A stretch of DNA of 64,000 nucleotides. Origin: Brevibacterium ravenspurgense (GTDB taxonomy: Bacteria > Actinomycetota > Actinomycetes > Actinomycetales > Brevibacteriaceae). Shown piece after piece: positions 60,388-64,000 of the stretch (position 1 is the first letter of the stretch; each line of letters opens with the position of its first letter). The position numbers and the translations under genes were made by a program. Under the pieces are notes generated by a model. The model was not told the origin of the DNA and did not search any database. It worked only from the letters and a program-made list of their open reading frames with translations. The stretch covers positions 434,001 to 498,000 of the forward strand of contig NZ_LQQC01000010.1 in assembly GCF_001584615.1 (NCBI RefSeq). Direction: 5' to 3'.

Positions 60388-63300
60388 GCGTGCTTCTCCA
60401 CGCGTACGGCAGCACCGTCGGCGAGTTCGGCGGCTTCGAAGACCTGCCCTTCACCAAGCGGCTCCTGCGTGATCCGCAGGGTTTCGGCCAGGGTTTCCTT
60501 GGCGATGAGGTCGCTGTAGCCGCTGAGTGCTTCGGCGCTTTCTGCCGGGACGCTGATGGCCACGTCGATGCGGTCCGACACGTGCAGGTCGAGTTCCTTG
60601 CGGGCGCTCTGGATGGCGCGGATGGTGTCGCGCGCCTGGCCTTCAGCCCGCAGTTCGTCGGTCACAACAGTGTCGAGGGCGACGAAGCCGGACTCGGTGG
60701 GAGCAAGCACGATTCCGTCCTGACCGGATTCCGCGACGTCCTCGAGGGTGTATTCGCCCTCCTGCAGTTCGATGCCGCCGGACACGACAACACCGTCTGT
60801 GACGGACCAGTCGCCGGACTTGGAGCCCTTGATGGCTGCCTGGACGTTCTTGCCCAGGCGCGGGCCTGCGGCACGTGCGTTGACGGTGAGCTTCTGTTCG
60901 AGTTTGAAGCCGGCCTCTTCGGCCTTGTCAACCGGCATGACGACGACTTCGCGCACGTTGAGTTCGTCGGCGATGATCGACGTGAACTCTTCGCCCAATT
61001 CGATGTCCGTTGCGACGGTCAGGCGTGCCAGCGGCAGGCGCACGCGAAGCTTTTCAGCCTTGCGCAGGCTCGAGCCGACCGAGCAGATGGACCGGGTGAG
61101 GTCCATTGCCTCGACGAGTTCCGGGTTGGCTTCGAACAGCGAGCTGTCCGGGTAGTCAGCCAGGTGGACGGAGCGCTCCCCCGTCAGGCCGCGGTAGATC
61201 TCTTCGATCGTGAACGGCAGCAGCGGTGCAGCGACCTTGAGGAACGCTTCGAAGCACGTGTAGAAGACGTCGAACGTTTCGTGGGTCGCTTCCGTGCCTT
61301 CCCAGAACCGGCGGCGCGAACGGCGGACGTACCAGTTGGTGAGCATGTCCAGGTGTTCACGGAACAGCCCGCACGCACTCCACAGGTCGTACTCGTCCAT
61401 GTGCTTGGCGAAGCTGTCGATGAAGTCGCGCGTCTTCGCCAGCAGGTAGCGGTCGAGAACCTGCGAGGACTCGTAGCGGTGAGAAGCCTGGTAGCCCGAA
61501 CCGGACTTGCCATCGGCGGGAGTTTCACCCGGAGCGTCTGCCGTGTTGGAGTACGTGGCGAAGAAATGCCACGCGTTCCACGCCGGCAGGATGATCTGGC
61601 GCACCGAATCGCGGATGCCCTGCTCGGTGACGATGAGGTTGCCGCCGCGCAGCACGGGGCTGGACATGAGGAACCAGCGCATGGCGTCGGATCCGTCGCG
61701 GTCGAAGACCTCGTTGACGTCCGGGTAGTTGCGCAGCGACTTGGACATCTTGTTGCCGTCGGAGCCCAGCACCATGCCGTGGCAGATGACGTCGCGGATT
61801 GCCGGCTTGTCGAACAGTGCGGAAGCCAGGATGTGCAGCGTGTAGAACCAGCCGCGGGTCTGCCCGATGTACTCGACGATGAAGTCTGCCGGGTAGTGGT
61901 TGTCGAACCATTCCTTGTTGTCGAACGGGTAGTGCACCTGTCCGTACGGCATGGAACCGGAGTCGAACCACACATCCAGAATGTCCTCAACGCGGCGCAT
62001 GGTCGACTTGCCGGTCGGGTCGTCCGGGTTGGGGCGGGTCAGCTCGTCAACGAACGGACGGTGCAGGTCAGGCTGACCGTCGTGGTTCAGCGGCAGGCGG
62101 CCGAAGTCGCGTTCGATCTCTTCGAAGCTGCCGTAGACGTCGATGCGGGGGTATTCGGGGTTGTCCGACTTCCATACCGGAACGGGGCTGCCCCAGAAGC
62201 GGTTGCGCGTGATCGACCAGTCGCGGGCGTTTTCCAACCACTTGCCGAACTGGCCGTGCTTGACGTTGTCGGGCACCCAGTTGATGAGTTCATTGTTGGC
62301 AAGCATCCGGTCTTTGAACTCGGTGACGCTGACGAACCACGAGGACACGCCCTTGTAGATGAGCGGATTGCGGCAGCGCCAGCAGTGTGGGTACGAGTGG
62401 TTGTAGGTTTCGTGGCGAATCAGAACAGTTCCGTCAGTGACGGAACCGGTTTCGCCTTCACCGGCCGTGACGTTCTTGAGGTGGCGGATGATCTTGGGGT
62501 TCGCGTCAAAGACGAGGTCGTCGACATAGTCGACTGCCGGCGCGGTGAAGCGGCCGTCGGGGCCGACCGGCATGACGGCTTCGATCCCTGCAGCCTGGGT
62601 GACAACGTAGTCGTCCTCACCGAAGGCGCCGGCGGTGTGCACGAGTCCCGTACCGTCGCTCGTGGTGACGAAGTCGCCTTCGAGGATGCGGAAGGCGTTT
62701 TCGTGGTCGGCAAAGTAGGCGAACGGCGGAGCGTAGGTGTGGCCGAGCAGATCTGCACCCTTGAGTTCGGCAACGACGGTCGGCTCTTCGCCGAGTTCGC
62801 GGGCGTACGCAGCCAGGCGCTCCTTGGCGATGACGTAGCGTTCCGTGCTGCCGGTGGGGCCATCGGATTCGACGACGAGGTAGTCGATGTCCGCTCCGAC
62901 GACGATCGCGAGGTTGGACGGAAGCGTCCACGGGGTGGTCGTCCAGATGAGGAAGCGGGCGTCTTTCAACGTGGAGTCAGCCAGCGGACCGGACGTGCAG
63001 CGCAGGCCGACGGTGACAGCCGGGTCCTGGCGGTCCTTGTAGACGTCGTCGTCCATGCGCAGTTCGTGGTTCGACAGCGGGGTTTCATCTGACCAGCAGT
63101 AGGGCAGCACGCGGAAGCCCTCGTAGATCAGCCCCTTGTCGTAGAGGGTCTTGAAGACCCACAGCACGGATTCCATGAACGTGGGGTTGAGCGTCTTGTA
63201 GTCGTTTTCAAAGTCGACCCAGCGGCCCATGCGGCCGACGTACTCTTCCCATTCGTCGGTGTACTTCAGCACCGATTCCCGTGCCGCGGCATTGAACTTG

Positions 63301-63686
63301 TCAATGCCCATCTCAAGGATTTCGTCCTTGGTCTTCAGCCCCAGCTGGCGCATGGCCTCAAGTTCTGCCGGCAGACCGTGGGTGTCCCAGCCGAAGCGGC
63401 GCTCGACGCGTTTGCCCCGCATGGTCTGGTAGCGCGGTACGACGTCTTTGACGTAGCTGGTCAGCAGGTGACCGTAGTGCGGCAGACCGTTTGCAAAAGG
63501 CGGGCCGTCGTAGAAGACGAACTCATTTTCGCCGTTCTTGCCGGCTTCGCGGTTGTCAATGGATTCCTGGAAGATGTTGTTGTCGTTCCAGAACTTCAGA
63601 ACGTCCTTTTCCAGCGCCGGGAAGTCGGGGCTGGAGGACATGCCGAAAGCAGAAGTCGTCTGCTTGGGATAGATGTTCTCAGTCAT
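60384..63686 (-). CDS. ileS: Isoleucyl-tRNA synthetase
   Basis: The 1100-residue enzyme has the length of the eukaryote-like IleRS group common in actinobacteria. The class I signature HIGH is present as GLPHYGHLL near residue 65, and KMSKS as [13 protein letters not shown] near 645. The editing (CP1) insert lies between them, with [12 protein letters not shown] near 250. ATG at 63686 follows AGGACG. Expression is set by the T-box leader directly upstream. It heads the operon ileS-folC-DUF4233-ndk. Confidence 0.97.
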   Translation of the reverse strand: MTENIYPKQTTSAFGMSSSPDFPALEKDVLKFWNDNNIFQESIDNREAGKNGENEFVFYDGPPFANGLPHYGHLLTSYVKDVVPRYQTMRGKRVERRFGWDTHGLPAELEAMRQLGLKTKDEILEMGIDKFNAAARESVLKYTDEWEEYVGRMGRWVDFENDYKTLNPTFMESVLWVFKTLYDKGLIYEGFRVLPYCWSDETPLSNHELRMDDDVYKDRQDPAVTVGLRCTSGPLADSTLKDARFLIWTTTPWTLPSNLAIVVGADIDYLVVESDGPTGSTERYVIAKERLAAYARELGEEPTVVAELKGADLLGHTYAPPFAYFADHENAFRILEGDFVTTSDGTGLVHTAGAFGEDDYVVTQAAGIEAVMPVGPDGRFTAPAVDYVDDLVFDANPKIIRHLKNVTAGEGETGSVTDGTVLIRHETYNHSYPHCWRCRNPLIYKGVSSWFVSVTEFKDRMLANNELINWVPDNVKHGQFGKWLENARDWSITRNRFWGSPVPVWKSDNPEYPRIDVYGSFEEIERDFGRLPLNHDGQPDLHRPFVDELTRPNPDDPTGKSTMRRVEDILDVWFDSGSMPYGQVHYPFDNKEWFDNHYPADFIVEYIGQTRGWFYTLHILASALFDKPAIRDVICHGMVLGSDGNKMSKSLRNYPDVNEVFDRDGSDAMRWFLMSSPVLRGGNLIVTEQGIRDSVRQIILPAWNAWHFFATYSNTADAPGETPADGKSGSGYQASHRYESSQVLDRYLLAKTRDFIDSFAKHMDEYDLWSACGLFREHLDMLTNWYVRRSRRRFWEGTEATHETFDVFYTCFEAFLKVAAPLLPFTIEEIYRGLTGERSVHLADYPDSSLFEANPELVEAMDLTRSICSVGSSLRKAEKLRVRLPLARLTVATDIELGEEFTSIIADELNVREVVVMPVDKAEEAGFKLEQKLTVNARAAGPRLGKNVQAAIKGSKSGDWSVTDGVVVSGGIELQEGEYTLEDVAESGQDGIVLAPTESGFVALDTVVTDELRAEGQARDTIRAIQSARKELDLHVSDRIDVAISVPAESAEALSGYSDLIAKETLAETLRITQEPLGEGQVFEAAELADGAAVRVEKHA

Positions 63687-63689
63687 GAG

Positions 63690-63927
63690 CGTCCTTTATT
63701 CGCGGGTCCGGCGGCACCGAACCCGTTTACGGTTTCATCCGTGCGAGGACGACTGCCCGAAGGCTGCCGCGGTACCACCCCGCTTATCCGCTGCCGCGGA
63801 TCGCTCAAAGGCTGTGACGGGCCCACCCGTCCGGTTCTACTGGGCCTGAAGGCTGACGAGGCGGAGCTCGCCAAAGTTTCACAGGCTTTTCTTCCGGATG
63901 CTCCCCGGTGATAGCCGGATCGACGCA
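63690..63927 (-). promoter_or_regulatory. T-box riboswitch of ileS (translational type)
   Basis: The leader carries the T-box core GGTGGTACCGCGG (63779-63767), whose TGG pairs with the tRNA acceptor end. In stem I the specifier codon ATC (63912-63910) lies within GGCTATCACCGGGGAGC, matching tRNA-Ile. CGTCCT (63751-63746) is complementary to AGGACG (63695-63690), the ileS Shine-Dalgarno sequence. This predicts that translation is sequestered unless uncharged tRNA-Ile binds, as known for actinobacterial ileS T-boxes. Confidence 0.92.
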
Positions 63928-63933
63928 GGTCTG

Positions 63934-63939
63934 ATCTTA
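63934..63939 (-). promoter_or_regulatory. -10 element of the ileS T-box transcript
   Basis: TAAGAT on the minus strand places the transcription start near 63927, a few bases before stem I. The -35 is weak (TTCGGG-like). Confidence 0.5.
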
Positions 63940-64000
63940 CCTCACCGCGGGAGCACCCGAAGGCTGGTCACAGCCCCGCGTTGCGCGCCACCTTGTGCTG
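63940..64000. other. Window edge upstream of the ileS leader
   Basis: No gene is recognised in this stretch; it holds the upstream promoter region of ileS. Confidence 0.3.

Noticed and set aside
60249-63092. A 947-codon open frame antisense to ileS
   Set aside because: It mirrors ileS codon structure, has no recognisable domain or ribosome binding site, and lies opposite a certain essential gene. Such frames are common artefacts in GC-rich DNA.

Overview
The window is one uninterrupted piece of an actinobacterial chromosome of moderately high GC content. It carries 60 protein genes and five tRNA genes. No insertion sequence, prophage, CRISPR array or rRNA operon is visible. The lineage call rests on several things: the block aceE - PucR-type regulator - fabD-fabH-acpP-fabF - DUF3145; the DUF3052, DUF3145 and DUF4233 proteins, which are essentially actinobacterial; a translational T-box in front of ileS; an MhuD-like heme-degrading enzyme; and the order ileS-folC-DUF4233-ndk ... 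rne ... rplU-rpmA-obgE-proB-proA-nadD-rsfS. A Micrococcales-type organism is most likely, but the genus cannot be fixed from the sequence alone.

Region by region. 1-8.8 kb holds housekeeping and stress genes (YaaA, Nif3, zinc-ribbon protein, acyl-CoA synthetase, TetR regulator, an unusual Nramp-type transporter, Nei-type glycosylase, HIT protein, AhpE-type peroxiredoxin, DUF3052) with tRNA-Pro and tRNA-Val. 9-17.6 kb is a carbon-to-lipid block: pyruvate dehydrogenase E1, the FasR/MabR-type activator, a complete FASII initiation/elongation core and DUF3145. 17.6-24.3 kb has a degenerate EAL-DICT protein, an MFS exporter, a GT4 glycosyltransferase coupled to a DMT transporter, tRNA-Asn and a secreted NlpC/P60 hydrolase. 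24.4-32.4 kb has a second acyl-CoA synthetase, a PfkB kinase, a Pit phosphate transporter with a small partner, a DsbA/CcdA redox pair, tRNA-Ala and an alcohol dehydrogenase. 32.4-37.5 kb holds a Mn/Zn-type ABC operon with a DtxR-family-like operator, bracketed by identical 32-bp palindromic repeats, then an alpha/beta hydrolase and an MhuD-like heme oxygenase. 37.6-43.6 kb is a complete Mrp Na+/H+ antiporter operon. 43.7-64 kb is the conserved run of minus-strand housekeeping genes, ending at ileS with its T-box leader.

Some genes plausibly work together. AceE supplies acetyl-CoA, and FasR would activate the FASII genes that consume it. The VKOR protein, the DsbA-like protein and CcdA could form an envelope thiol-redox pathway. 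The metal ABC importer and the MhuD-like enzyme suggest local metal and heme handling. obgE, rplU-rpmA, rsfS, rne and ileS are translation and RNA-turnover functions.

The most interesting departures from the expected are these: an RNase E/G that has lost the CPxC zinc-link cysteines; a MalQ-like protein that ends before the GH77 catalytic region; an Nramp homologue without the DPGN and MPH metal-site motifs; an EAL domain without its catalytic residues; a 30-bp hairpin present three times, two copies of which flank the metal ABC operon; and a conserved-looking 50-residue membrane protein between proA and nadD.
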